This document shows, one piece after another, positions 51,335 through 61,276 of a stretch of DNA of 64,000 bases (the stretch's first letter is position 1; every line of letters begins with the position of its first letter). The notes beneath the pieces are model-generated. The model worked only from the letters and a program-made list of their open reading frames with translations, did not search any database and was not told the DNA's origin. The DNA lies in NCBI RefSeq assembly GCF_018224885.1, contig NZ_JAGTXB010000001.1, forward strand, positions 1-64,000. Reading direction: 5' to 3'. The position numbers and the translations under genes were made by a program. The stretch comes from Chitinophaga hostae. Lineage in GTDB: Bacteria; Bacteroidota; Bacteroidia; Chitinophagales; Chitinophagaceae.

Positions 51335-54300
51335 CTACTTAATAATTAACAACATTCCTTTATTCTTAGCCACCGGAATAGGGGCGTCTTTGGCAAACAC
51401 CTGGCCGGTCTGGAAGTTACGTATATCCGGTGCTGTTATTACAGCCTTTGCAGGATCCAGTCCCAACGCCTTCCAGTCGATCGTCAACTGAACAGACGTA
51501 TCCTCTGCAGCCCAGCTGGCCACTGACACCAGCACTGCGCCGTTCTTTTTATAAATAGTGGCTGGTACCAGTGGATTACTGGATTTAACCGGATTGTTCT
51601 CCACCCAATAACCAATCATTTTTGTTCCCTGCATACCAAAATCATCCCATACTTTCCAGATAGGACGTGGATCTGCATTCTCTGTCCATGGCATACGATT
51701 AGTCATCCCATATACCATTCCACGCCATTGGTTTCCGCCATCCTGCAGCATCTCACCCATCAAGCCAAATGGAATACCGCTTACTTCCGTCAGGAAAAAG
51801 TCGGGACCATTTTTTTCGTAGTCGAAATATTCACCAAACCAAAGCCTGTTCAGATACGGGAAATGCTCCATATACAGCACAGCACTGTTAATAAAACCAT
51901 CTGATTTATTGTACTGGTTAGCAGAGTGCAGATCAATAATACCCGGATGATTATCCTGTGTCAGCACTCTTTTCACCCGCTTCATGGTTACCCGGTCAAA
52001 CGCCACATCATCGAGATAGATACCATCGATACCCACATTTTGTACCAGCCAGTTCATGCCTTCCACATAGTAGTTATGCCAGCGGTTCATGCCACTGTTA
52101 ATAATCGCAGCATCCTTGAATTCCGGTACAAACCAGGCCGCAATGTAGTCTTTCCCCACATGCTCCTGCAGCCAGGAGAAGCCACCACCTTTTCCGGGGC
52201 TATATACTTCATGGCCCAGGCTACGCAAAGGGAATGTTTCCCAGGCATGATTAGAAAGCTCTCTTACAGTATTATAAATCTTTACTTTCAGGCCTTTACT
52301 ATGCGCTTCGTCGATATAATCCTTCATCTTCTTCCATTCAATAAACGGATAGTTGATCCACGGATTGATATTATTACCATGATGGATATTCACCACGGTG
52401 GCGCCGGTGGCTTTGATACTGTCCAGGTTATGATACCTGTGATAGAAACGCGTAGACCACTGGAAATCCGTATTAATAGTATGGAATGGTGTGATGATCA
52501 GGTGGAAGTTATAGTACAGCACTTCTCCCTTATGCATGGTTCTTTCGCCGCTATAGCTATTCACCAGGATCGCTTTACCTTTTTCACCGATGGTGATACC
52601 ACCTTTATCGCCATTGCCCCAGGAAACAGGGAACAGCAAAGGTTTTTGCAGGTAGAAGTTAGTGTTCAACGGGCGTACATAATTTTCATCACGCAGGTTA
52701 AACTGTACGCCGGCATTTACATCACCAATCCAGGCGCCGTCCTGGTTTTTGTTTTTCACATCCCATTTCCAGTCGATCTTTTCAGGACGTACACCGCCCT
52801 TTTGATTGAGACCCATCATATATTTTGCAGCGCCTTTATCAAATGGCAGGTGCATGGTAATTTCCTTCAGGGACACATCTTCCAGGGCCGTAACCTTTAC
52901 GGTATAGTCCAGGAAACCATCAAATTCCAGGGTGGCATTTACTTCCATCTGTAACCCGGTGGTGGTATTAACAGCGGTCCAGCTCACCTTACCGGCTTCT
53001 TTGGAAGTTATTTTCCAGCCATTGCTTTTCCATGGGAGATCCTTACCGGTGGCGGCTGCCGTGAAATGAAAATGTACCGGCTCCGTAAAAATATTTTTGG
53101 GCTGTGCCGACAGTTCTGTCATTTCAGGCGTAAAAAAAGTTTGTATCTGTGCCGGGAAACCATCTTTGTTGATGCCTACTTTACGACCCAATAAACTGAT
53201 TACGCTGTCGTTCACTTCCAGTGGCGTGTATGGAGAGATCAGGGAATTATCCTGTGCCAGTGTGGAGTTCAGCCACTTTAAGCGGGTTTGTTTCCAGGGC
53301 TCATTAAAGCCACTGTTTACGGCCTGTTTATTCGTTACCGTTAATGCAATCCTTACGGGCATAGCAGGCATGCCGTCTGCGCTGATGATAGCGGTACCCT
53401 TGTAAATACCTGCTGCAGCGTTGGCTGGCACATCTACTCCGCACCAGAGCGCCTGTACCTCGCCGGCCGGAATATTCACCACCGGCGCAAATGGCTTCGC
53501 ATCATAGGTGGTGCCGCTGGTGTTAATACAGCTGAGTTGAGCGGCGGGGATACCGGCGCCATTGGCTGCTTTAAGATCTGCAAAAGATATCTTCACATTT
53601 TTCATCTCGCGTTTGGCGTAGATACCAAGCTGAAATGAATAGTATTCACCTTTATCGGCTTCCCCGGCAAAGCTTTGCGAGGGGCCTTTCTTAATCCAGC
53701 GTTGAGGCAGATCTTCCGTCATTTTGATGGGGAACTGCCGGTCTTCCGGAAACACCATATAACCGGTACCCGGGTATTTCAACAGAAGCTGTTGTTTTTC
53801 TGCTGCGGTAGCGATGACCTCCATAGGATAGAAGCTGTTGAAAGTATCAATCGCTTCCAGCTCTTTTACGATGGTATTCGGTTTCATTCCGGCGGGAACA
53901 GATTGCAGCCAGTTGTTATTGGCGGTTTGTTCCGGCGCCAGGTATACCCCTTTGGGGTAGTTATCGCGGCCCTCATTTTTTGAAGGGAGATAATATATAT
54001 AATAGTCGCCTTTTCCTGATACTGGTTCGAAACAGATATCGCCCTGTTCACGGGTAATGGTCAACGTTTTTACGTTGGTAATTTTCTGTTTTGTTTTGGC
54101 GTCCTGGATAATGATGCGTTTTGCTTCGGGATGTTCATCGCGGCGGCGCCATGGAATCATCACACGGGCCACGTTGGAAGTACCGTTAAAGCTGACTACT
54201 GCACGGTGGTTACCAAGCGAATCTGCGTTCCAGCTGTTGTTACCGGCAGTATACTTCAGTTCCTGGGCATGGGCCGTTGTAAGAACGCCGAAGGTAAGTC

Positions 54301-54355
54301 CTGCCAGCAGTAATCCTTTCCTGATGTTGCGGGAATGGTGGTTGATCTGATACAT
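51335..54355 (-). CDS. Large secreted glycoside hydrolase-like protein (DUF6067)
   Basis: The 1006-residue product has a signal peptide (LLLAGLTFGVLTTAHA, then Q), beta-sandwich domains in the N-terminal 350 residues (KGEYYSFQLGIYAKREMKNV; QALWCGVDVPANAAAGIYKG), a galactose mutarotase-like middle part, and a TIM-barrel-like catalytic region with WLVQNVGIDGIYLDDVAFDR, IDLHSANQYNKSDGFINSA and FFLTEVSGIPFGLMGEMLQD. The layout matches the glycoside hydrolase-like DUF6067 proteins of Bacteroidetes. The pair DD in IYLDDVAF is a candidate acid/base region. The substrate is unknown. It is tail-to-tail with the SMP-30-like gene and is not next to a SusC/SusD pair. Confidence 0.82.
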   Translation of the reverse strand: MYQINHHSRNIRKGLLLAGLTFGVLTTAHAQELKYTAGNNSWNADSLGNHRAVVSFNGTSNVARVMIPWRRRDEHPEAKRIIIQDAKTKQKITNVKTLTITREQGDICFEPVSGKGDYYIYYLPSKNEGRDNYPKGVYLAPEQTANNNWLQSVPAGMKPNTIVKELEAIDTFNSFYPMEVIATAAEKQQLLLKYPGTGYMVFPEDRQFPIKMTEDLPQRWIKKGPSQSFAGEADKGEYYSFQLGIYAKREMKNVKISFADLKAANGAGIPAAQLSCINTSGTTYDAKPFAPVVNIPAGEVQALWCGVDVPANAAAGIYKGTAIISADGMPAMPVRIALTVTNKQAVNSGFNEPWKQTRLKWLNSTLAQDNSLISPYTPLEVNDSVISLLGRKVGINKDGFPAQIQTFFTPEMTELSAQPKNIFTEPVHFHFTAAATGKDLPWKSNGWKITSKEAGKVSWTAVNTTTGLQMEVNATLEFDGFLDYTVKVTALEDVSLKEITMHLPFDKGAAKYMMGLNQKGGVRPEKIDWKWDVKNKNQDGAWIGDVNAGVQFNLRDENYVRPLNTNFYLQKPLLFPVSWGNGDKGGITIGEKGKAILVNSYSGERTMHKGEVLYYNFHLIITPFHTINTDFQWSTRFYHRYHNLDSIKATGATVVNIHHGNNINPWINYPFIEWKKMKDYIDEAHSKGLKVKIYNTVRELSNHAWETFPLRSLGHEVYSPGKGGGFSWLQEHVGKDYIAAWFVPEFKDAAIINSGMNRWHNYYVEGMNWLVQNVGIDGIYLDDVAFDRVTMKRVKRVLTQDNHPGIIDLHSANQYNKSDGFINSAVLYMEHFPYLNRLWFGEYFDYEKNGPDFFLTEVSGIPFGLMGEMLQDGGNQWRGMVYGMTNRMPWTENADPRPIWKVWDDFGMQGTKMIGYWVENNPVKSSNPLVPATIYKKNGAVLVSVASWAAEDTSVQLTIDWKALGLDPAKAVITAPDIRNFQTGQVFAKDAPIPVAKNKGMLLIIK

Positions 54356-54440
54356 GTAGGATGTTAAATTTTTGAATGTTCACCGGTCATAAATTTACTA
54401 TTGTTACGTCTTCTTTCCCGGATTATTTTATAAAAGCAAA

Positions 54441-54459
54441 AGCCCCGTAAAACGGGGCC
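54441..54459 (-). terminator. Terminator of the lanthipeptide operon
   Basis: AGCCCCGT and ACGGGGCCT form a GC-rich perfect 7-bp stem around a 3-base loop. On the minus strand it is followed by TTTTGCTTTTAT. It lies 67 bases after the last gene of the operon and before the glycoside hydrolase gene. Confidence 0.85.
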
Positions 54460-54525
54460 TACTCAAGGTATTTTGATATTATTGTATTCATAGCGTCAAT
54501 AATTATGTTTCCCGTTGTTCATATG

Positions 54526-54921
54526 TTAAAAATTCATTATTCCATTCAGGAGCCCGGTTTTACCTGTTAATATTCTTCCCCTGGTAATGTACTGTTTCTT
54601 CAAATTGGCCTTCACCGTATCTGGTAATGTCATCTGTAGAAGTTCATACTTATATGTTGACAATCTTGTTATGGATGCATTTATGGTGTATGAGGTCTCA
54701 GATCCCACAACCTGGATACTTTCATTTTCTTTGAGCTCCACCCTCGACATCATGTAATAGTGATTACCCTCTGCAATTATCTCTATTTCCCTATAGGTTG
54801 GAATCTCCACCGCATAAAGTCCTATAAGTACTATTCCCAGAATTAGGACAATAGTACCAAACACCCCTATTCTCATGTGGCGGCTTTTGTTCCCTAACGA
54901 TATTTCAGAAATTTTGTCCAT
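54526..54921 (-). CDS. Miniature HlyD-like membrane protein of the lanthipeptide operon
   Basis: The 131-residue product has a short cytoplasmic N-terminus, one membrane segment at about residues 18-42 (RIGVFGTIVLILGIVLIGLY) and a small periplasmic part. Its end, RGRILTGKTGLLNGIMNF, resembles the last residues of HlyD-family adaptors (the GxxxxIxTGxxxLL pattern), but the lipoyl and coiled-coil domains that make normal adaptors 350-450 residues long are absent. It lies 35 bases after the exporter gene and ends the operon. It probably supports the C39 exporter; a shrunken adaptor or a new accessory protein are both possible. The ATG at 54921 was chosen over a TTG at 54936. Confidence 0.72.
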   Translation of the reverse strand: MDKISEISLGNKSRHMRIGVFGTIVLILGIVLIGLYAVEIPTYREIEIIAEGNHYYMMSRVELKENESIQVVGSETSYTINASITRLSTYKYELLQMTLPDTVKANLKKQYITRGRILTGKTGLLNGIMNF

Positions 54922-54956
54922 GGATACAACCAACAATATTTCCTGGTTTCAGATGA

Positions 54957-57161
54957 CTAACTACCCAGCTCCAATTGATTTTTGATAAGGTTAAAATAGC
55001 TCCCCTTTGACTCGACAAGAGCATTATGATCACCTACTTCAACAATTTCACCATGCTTTAGCACAATAATATTGTGCGCATTTTTCACAGTGCTTAAACG
55101 GTGAGCGATAATAACAACTGTTCTTCCTTTAAAAAATTTATCGAGATTTCTCATGATCACTTTTTCATTCTCTGCATCCAGCGCACTGGTTGCCTCATCA
55201 AAAAACAAATATGCCGGATCTTTATATATAGCCCTTGCAATCAATATTCTCTGCTTTTGTCCACCACTAATGCCATTACCAGATATACCAACTTTAGTCT
55301 TTAAACCCAGTGGAAGGTTTTCAATGAAGTCTTGCAAATTTGCCGCGTAGATAGCATTCCAGAGTTTCTCTTCATTAATATACTCATCTCCGGCAACAAT
55401 ATTTCTTTCTATTGTGTCGGAGAAAATATAGCCGTCTTGCATAACAGTCCCACAAATTTTCCTCCATGTTTTGGGAGAAACATCTACGAGTTGGGTTTTA
55501 TTGACTAGAATTGCTCCGCTTGTGGGGGCATAAAATTTTAATAAAATTTTCAATAGCGTTGTTTTCCCGCTTCCGCTGGCTCCAGTTATAGCGGTTACTT
55601 TTCCCTGTGGAATATGCAGATCAATATTCTTCAGTATCAATGGGGACTTTGGACCCTCATACTGAAAACAAACCTGGTGTAAATGGATTCCTGTAGCAAC
55701 GGGCTCATCATTGCTTACATCGTGAACTTGCCTCATATTTTCTTCCTCTTCCAAAGTATGCACTTCCCGTAATCTGTCGAAACTTATCTCTGCTTCCTGC
55801 ATTAATCGGAAGAAAATGATCAGTTGGCCAATAGGTCCATTCATCTGGCCGATGATGTAAGAAATACTTAGCATTGCTCCCAGGGTGATCTTTCCGTTTA
55901 TCACTTCGTTAACAGCAATGAAGGTTACCAGTATATTTTTCAGATGGTTAATGAAATTAAAACCGACTCCCTGGTATTGGTCTAATTGCAATACCCTTTG
56001 ATTAATCTTAAAGAGCTTCACCTGGATATCTTCCCATACAGAACGTTTGTGCGCCTCATAATCATTCAGTTTTATTTCCTGTATCCCATTTATTACTTCA
56101 TAAATGGCACTTTGATTATCCGCTTTCTGGATAAAACTCTGATAGTCTAATTTCTTCCTCTTCTTTAGGAAAAACATTGCCCATAAAATGGAAAATAAAG
56201 TGAAGGACAAATAAATAGCTACCAGCTTCCAATCGTAAAAAGCAAGTACAAAGAAATACACAGAAACATTCACCATAGAAAAAATGGTAAACAGGCTCTG
56301 AGAGGTCAAAAATTGTTCAATTCGCTCGTGATCTGCAATCCTTTGTGTAAAATCTCCGATCATCTTTGTATCAAAAAAGCTAATCGGCAGCTTCATTATT
56401 TTTTTTAAAAAATCAGAGATAATAGTGACATTAATCCTTGCTCCTATATATAGCATAAGCCAGTTTCTGGTAATTTCTATTACAGAGGCACCCAGAAATA
56501 AAAAAATCTGTGCAAGGAGAATGATGTATACAATGTACATACTCTTATTTCCAATTCCTTTATCTATAAGTGCCTGGGTTAGAAAAGGGAAAATAAGCGT
56601 AAGACCGGTACCTACAAATAATCCGAGTATTAGCTGTAGTAATTCTGATTTATAAGACTTGAGATAATCGAAAAAGAATCTCAAAGACCCCTTGGTTGAT
56701 TTGGCGGGTTCTTTTCCATAAAAAGCATCTGTCGGCTCTGTAAAAAAAGCAATTCCTTTATTGTCGGTACTATACCAAGACCGCTTAAATTCAGGTTCTT
56801 CAAGTTTAATTATCCCATGACCAGGATCCGCGATCACATAAATATTTCTTTTATCCTCTGAAAATAGCCTCCTGCGGGATCGGATGTCCTTCAGCACAAC
56901 AAAATGGTTCTGGTTCCAATGAAGAATGCAGGGCAATCCGCCCATGGCAGATAACTCTTCCAGGGTCAGACTGGCAGAAAATGTTTCAAACCCTATCTTC
57001 TCAGCCGCTTCATTAAGTCCTAATAAGCTCACGCCCTCCCTGGTAAGGAAAGAGAGCCCCCTTAAAAAATTCAATGCGTAATTTTTGCCATGGTGACTGG
57101 CTACCATTGACAGGCATGCTGGTCCGCAATCCATTAAATCATGTTGAGCAACAAATTTCAT
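54957..57161 (-). CDS. lanT: Peptidase C39 ABC transporter (LanT/SunT type)
   Basis: The 734-residue product combines three parts. Residues 1-130 form the C39 peptidase, with C12 in QHDLMDCGPACL, H86 in NQNHFVVL and D112 in ADPGHG as catalytic triad. Residues about 165-440 are six membrane segments. The nucleotide-binding domain has Walker A GASGSGKTT near residue 530, signature ISGGQKQR near 632 and Walker B YLFFDEATSALD near 653. It would cut the precursor after its double glycine and export the product through the inner membrane. It follows the LanB gene by eight bases. The triad is intact, so it is likely functional. Confidence 0.95.
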   Translation of the reverse strand: MKFVAQHDLMDCGPACLSMVASHHGKNYALNFLRGLSFLTREGVSLLGLNEAAEKIGFETFSASLTLEELSAMGGLPCILHWNQNHFVVLKDIRSRRRLFSEDKRNIYVIADPGHGIIKLEEPEFKRSWYSTDNKGIAFFTEPTDAFYGKEPAKSTKGSLRFFFDYLKSYKSELLQLILGLFVGTGLTLIFPFLTQALIDKGIGNKSMYIVYIILLAQIFLFLGASVIEITRNWLMLYIGARINVTIISDFLKKIMKLPISFFDTKMIGDFTQRIADHERIEQFLTSQSLFTIFSMVNVSVYFFVLAFYDWKLVAIYLSFTLFSILWAMFFLKKRKKLDYQSFIQKADNQSAIYEVINGIQEIKLNDYEAHKRSVWEDIQVKLFKINQRVLQLDQYQGVGFNFINHLKNILVTFIAVNEVINGKITLGAMLSISYIIGQMNGPIGQLIIFFRLMQEAEISFDRLREVHTLEEEENMRQVHDVSNDEPVATGIHLHQVCFQYEGPKSPLILKNIDLHIPQGKVTAITGASGSGKTTLLKILLKFYAPTSGAILVNKTQLVDVSPKTWRKICGTVMQDGYIFSDTIERNIVAGDEYINEEKLWNAIYAANLQDFIENLPLGLKTKVGISGNGISGGQKQRILIARAIYKDPAYLFFDEATSALDAENEKVIMRNLDKFFKGRTVVIIAHRLSTVKNAHNIIVLKHGEIVEVGDHNALVESKGSYFNLIKNQLELGS

Positions 57162-57169
57162 TTTCCTAT

Positions 57170-60100
57170 TTATATCAAGCTAACATTATATTTATTCATC
57201 CCCACCTCCTTCCTATAAATTTTCACCAGTATTCCATACAGTACCATTTCATGTAATCTCGGTCTGGATTTCATCAGTCTATTCACATGCATATGTATAT
57301 GACTGGCCACAAAATTCTCTATTTCTTCTTTCGGGATACACGCTAACATTTCTAAAATAATATTTTCCCTTATCTTCCTTTCTGCGCTGATCAGCTTATC
57401 ATATTTGCTATCTCCCTTTTGTAAGAAGCCATCCAACGCCTTTGAATGCTGCCTGAACTTATCCGCAATACTCTTCTTACCATCCTTATCCAGGTTAAAT
57501 TCGTCAGAAAACGCAGAAAAAATATTCTCGGTAAACCTCAACCTGTCAATGACACTAAAAGCAAAAAGATTAAGATATTCGTCGATCCTTTTCAAGCAGT
57601 ACATCCATAAATGGTCTTCCCTCCCATCTTCTTTCAATTCCTGTAACAATTCTACAGATAATTTACTGTCATAGTAAAATAAGCTTTCTGATAGCGGAAT
57701 ATTGCCTTCGCCGTATCGGTTCAGTTCCCGCTCATATGTAGCCAGCTCAATTTTCCAGACATAATGATTATCAATATAGTACTGTATATGTTCAATAACG
57801 ATATTAATGACATGGTCCTTTGCGGCATTACCCGCTAAATGAAACCTTACTCTTAGGTGGAAATCCGGATCGTTGTACCTGATAAAAAACCATTCATCTA
57901 TTAATTCTTCTCTCAGAAGCTCATCAACGATTCTCTTAATTCCTGATACCAATAATTTATCAGCTGTATTTATACCCGTGTAAATCTTATAATACAACCA
58001 TTCATCGCCGGGAATAAACTTCTCGCGAACGGATGATGACGATGTACATTTATCTAAAAGACTGCCTGTTGGATACTTTGCAGCGGTAGTAAATGACATA
58101 ATATATTCATTGGCATAACATGCTTTATCACGATCAAGATCATAGAAACACTCACTAATTGTGATCATATTGATTTTCTCCCGACTTATTTTATCACTTA
58201 GTATAGACAGGAGGTAGTCATTATCCAAGTCTAATAACAGGGTAACGTTTCCATTTTCAACCAGATTTACATACCTTGGAATACTATTTTTCTGTCGGAA
58301 AGATGCGAGCTTCTCTGTAATAAAAGCCCCTTTTTCATCTCTAAGGTCATTCAAGTCCTTTCCTTTGATATTCCAGGTTGCATGGGCGAGGATCAACTTG
58401 TTGCCATAAACAATTCGTGGTATAAAATCGAATGTATCCCGAATGAGGGAGCTGTAGTCGAGTGACAAAAGATTTGGCCTATACTGGCTTTGAAGGTCAC
58501 ACATCAAATGATAATACGGTAATGTATCCCGATGAAAATTCTGAGCACATGATAAAAAGGGGATAATTTCCTTATTAAACTGCTTACTTCTTAAATGTAT
58601 CCGATCATCAGATACACTTATCATAATATCGCCCGGTTCGATCATCTTCCCTCTGTTCGGATGGCTTCCCATTATGTTCAGCTCATATGGGCGGTTGATA
58701 TTACGAATACTCACGTTCCCAGCCTTATTTGTTGGCAGATGCATGACTTCAGCCGTAATATTTCCTGAAAATATTTCCTGCTCTGCATCTGCAATATTGT
58801 TTGCAAATGATGCCAACTCATTGTCTCCGTTCGTAAATCTTCCGATGTAATGTGTTGCGCTGGCGCCACCGGCAGAAAATATAAAGATCTTATCCCCTGA
58901 CTTTGAGTACATAACAGGAAAAGTACCAGCCAATAAAGACTTCCTGTCTTCGAACTTGCTTAAATCCTCCTGCTGTAAGTCCACGCAAAAACTGTTATCC
59001 CGTATAGCTTTCAGGAACACCTCCATCCAAAATTTATCAGCCTGCCGGTCAGAATAAATACTGGTAAACTGGGTGCTGGCTACTGGCAGTGGGAATCCAT
59101 CAAGCAAATCAGAAAAAGTAGCTATATCCTTGTTGTTTTGTATATATCCAACACCACACTCACTATCCAATGCCACCAGCAAGGGGATTTCTTTTCCTTC
59201 TCCATATCTTGCCAGGAATGCCCGTTTAAAATTATCCATATTATAATAGGAGGTGAGGTGCTTGTGTGGGTTTCGGGTAGTGAACATCGACAAAACACGT
59301 ATTGCTGTCAGGATCTGGTCTTTATCATCGTCACCATCCATTTCACCGGCAGGATACTCATTTTTCAAGTTTATGCTCAGCGCACTCTTTTCATCGCTAT
59401 CAGCATGTAATGCTTTAATATGCTGAATAATGTCTTCAATTGTTGCTATTCCAGATTCAGTAATTTGATCCCATGTCAGCCCCCGGAGCTTCTCAGCGAG
59501 TGTAGTCAGCAACGAAAATATTCTTTCTAAATATACATCTCCGGCCCACATATTCATGTGTGGCTTTAAGAAGGATATCATTTGATCCAGCGGAGCCTGG
59601 CCATTGAGGCACAGGTCCAGGTTACTAACCAGTATATGCGCGTTAATCAGCTCTTCAATATATGCAGTTGCTTGTTCATTGCTGAGGTCTTCCACGCTAT
59701 CCACCAGCAACGCAGTCAATTCATGGATCGTGGTCCCATCTTCAGCGGCACTCAATATGAGTTCCAGCACCTGGTCAAGCTCTACTGAAGCCAATGTATA
59801 GTTTCTACTTTCTGCCCTTCCACTTATATCCGCTTCTACAAAACGGCAGGTATCTCCCATCAAGTAAGTTGTGTTATTCTTAAAGTACTTCAACATACTT
59901 TTTACGGGATCATATGCGTTTAAATCCCCTATCAATAGCATTAACACCTGGGTGTCTATGCCGGTGATGATAGTAAATGGAGCTTTTTTGTCATTTGCCA
60001 GGTCAGCCCTGTTTTTGTCTATTACTGAATAAGAAGCAAACAGGCCAAACGGAACGCAATTGGTGGAAGCCCTGATAAAATACTTTAATATGCTTTTATT

Positions 60101-60337
60101 AAGTTTATCCAGCTTTTCGTCAGCAAATACCACGCTGTATGACCTCTCCCATTCATAATACAATGCAGGCGAAGCCAAAAAGACAGCTGCGGCAAATAGT
60201 TTATCTGTAAATAATTCCTTCACAAAGTTGCTTACTTCCGTTGCATTATCAGGGATACGCTGATATGCCCCTAAAGTATACAACGGTGATCTTAACACAA
60301 CCGTATCAAATCTTTCGATATTACTCCCGGTACTCAT
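57170..60337 (-). CDS. lanB: Lantibiotic dehydratase LanB, full length
   Basis: The 1055-residue product is a class I lanthipeptide dehydratase that uses glutamyl-tRNA to dehydrate Ser and Thr of the precursor. The glutamylation domain (residues 1 to about 770) has VLRSPLY near the start and YFIRASTNCVPFGLFASY at about 86-103, matching the R-x-x-x-x-FG-F-A pattern. The elimination domain (about 776-1055, the thiopeptide-type SpaB_C domain) has EWFFIRYNDPDFHLRVRFHL around residues 813-832, YERELNRYGEGNI and the late His in ASHIHMHVNRLMKS. Both halves are fused, unlike the split enzymes known from some Bacteroidetes clusters. It overlaps the preceding oxidoreductase gene by four bases (ATGA). 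Confidence 0.94.
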   Translation of the reverse strand: MSTGSNIERFDTVVLRSPLYTLGAYQRIPDNATEVSNFVKELFTDKLFAAAVFLASPALYYEWERSYSVVFADEKLDKLNKSILKYFIRASTNCVPFGLFASYSVIDKNRADLANDKKAPFTIITGIDTQVLMLLIGDLNAYDPVKSMLKYFKNNTTYLMGDTCRFVEADISGRAESRNYTLASVELDQVLELILSAAEDGTTIHELTALLVDSVEDLSNEQATAYIEELINAHILVSNLDLCLNGQAPLDQMISFLKPHMNMWAGDVYLERIFSLLTTLAEKLRGLTWDQITESGIATIEDIIQHIKALHADSDEKSALSINLKNEYPAGEMDGDDDKDQILTAIRVLSMFTTRNPHKHLTSYYNMDNFKRAFLARYGEGKEIPLLVALDSECGVGYIQNNKDIATFSDLLDGFPLPVASTQFTSIYSDRQADKFWMEVFLKAIRDNSFCVDLQQEDLSKFEDRKSLLAGTFPVMYSKSGDKIFIFSAGGASATHYIGRFTNGDNELASFANNIADAEQEIFSGNITAEVMHLPTNKAGNVSIRNINRPYELNIMGSHPNRGKMIEPGDIMISVSDDRIHLRSKQFNKEIIPFLSCAQNFHRDTLPYYHLMCDLQSQYRPNLLSLDYSSLIRDTFDFIPRIVYGNKLILAHATWNIKGKDLNDLRDEKGAFITEKLASFRQKNSIPRYVNLVENGNVTLLLDLDNDYLLSILSDKISREKINMITISECFYDLDRDKACYANEYIMSFTTAAKYPTGSLLDKCTSSSSVREKFIPGDEWLYYKIYTGINTADKLLVSGIKRIVDELLREELIDEWFFIRYNDPDFHLRVRFHLAGNAAKDHVINIVIEHIQYYIDNHYVWKIELATYERELNRYGEGNIPLSESLFYYDSKLSVELLQELKEDGREDHLWMYCLKRIDEYLNLFAFSVIDRLRFTENIFSAFSDEFNLDKDGKKSIADKFRQHSKALDGFLQKGDSKYDKLISAERKIRENIILEMLACIPKEEIENFVASHIHMHVNRLMKSRPRLHEMVLYGILVKIYRKEVGMNKYNVSLI

Positions 60338-61266
60338 CTACTTAAGTTAAATAGGCGACTAATTTGTTTGATATTCTCCATCTTTCTTAAATTATCCCCC
60401 TCCATGTCGTAAAGAATAAACTCATCAATTCCATACGCACATTGATAGCGATATACCAGTTCTCCCAGGTATTCTATTGTAACAGGAATGGCCACCAGGC
60501 TATCAGCCCGGGTTGTATCCAGCGGTCCGGTAAGCGCTTCATTCCTATGCCGGGCCTCTTCGAGCGTTTCCCCAATAACCACTCCCAAAGCCAACGCTAC
60601 TTTAGGGGAATATCCATGCAGATGATAAAACTTCTCCTTTATAGACTTTAACTGCTCTTTATTATAATCTTTATCCAATAACCCCACTCCATGCATAAGA
60701 GACCGGCAATAATTCAACTTATACTTAATGGCATCCTCAAACCTTGAATAAGAATTGGAGAGGTACCAAACTTCAGGAGCCTCCCCACCGAAGGGAGGAA
60801 TTACCACCTCTTTCTTATCAAAGTTCCATTGTTCTTCATACAGGAGACTATAGATCTGTTCAACTTTTGATTCAAACAATTTATTACCTGTGACCTCTAC
60901 TAACATATCTCTCGTATATGCCGTTGATGGCTCACTTTTAGATAGCCCTAAATCTATACGATTGAAAAACAGGTTATTAAGTAACTTAAAGTTCGTGACG
61001 GTGCTATAAGGAGCGTACATTTTCACCAATGTTCCGGCAGATCCTACCCTGATATTATCAGTCATGCCAGCTACCAGAGAGATGAGGACTTCCGGATTGG
61101 TAAATGGTGCAGATACATTAGGATTATGATGTTCCGCCAACCAGAACCGTGAAAAATTCAATGAATCTGCCAGGCACGCATAATCTAATATCTGTTGCAC
61201 AGCTGCCAAAGAAACTGTATCCTTTCTATATCCCAATTCCAATAACCCAATTGAAAGATTATTCAT
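60334..61266 (-). CDS. Luciferase-like (LLM) flavin-dependent oxidoreductase in the lanthipeptide operon
   Basis: The 310-residue product is a luciferase-like monooxygenase-fold protein. Family marks are the start LSIGLLELGYRKDTVSLAAV, FSRFWLAEHHNPNVSAPFTN, VGSAGTLVKMYAPYSTVTNF and RIDLGLSKSEPST. The flavin could be FMN or F420. Proteins of this superfamily act as dehydroamino-acid reductases in at least one known lanthipeptide pathway (LxmJ, F420-dependent, class V lexapeptide), so a role in reducing Dha or Dhb to D-Ala or D-Abu is a reasonable idea. It lies between LanC and LanB and overlaps lanB by four bases, so the two should be made together. Confidence 0.88.
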   Translation of the reverse strand: MNNLSIGLLELGYRKDTVSLAAVQQILDYACLADSLNFSRFWLAEHHNPNVSAPFTNPEVLISLVAGMTDNIRVGSAGTLVKMYAPYSTVTNFKLLNNLFFNRIDLGLSKSEPSTAYTRDMLVEVTGNKLFESKVEQIYSLLYEEQWNFDKKEVVIPPFGGEAPEVWYLSNSYSRFEDAIKYKLNYCRSLMHGVGLLDKDYNKEQLKSIKEKFYHLHGYSPKVALALGVVIGETLEEARHRNEALTGPLDTTRADSLVAIPVTIEYLGELVYRYQCAYGIDEFILYDMEGDNLRKMENIKQISRLFNLSR

Positions 61267-61276
61267 ATCTATATAA

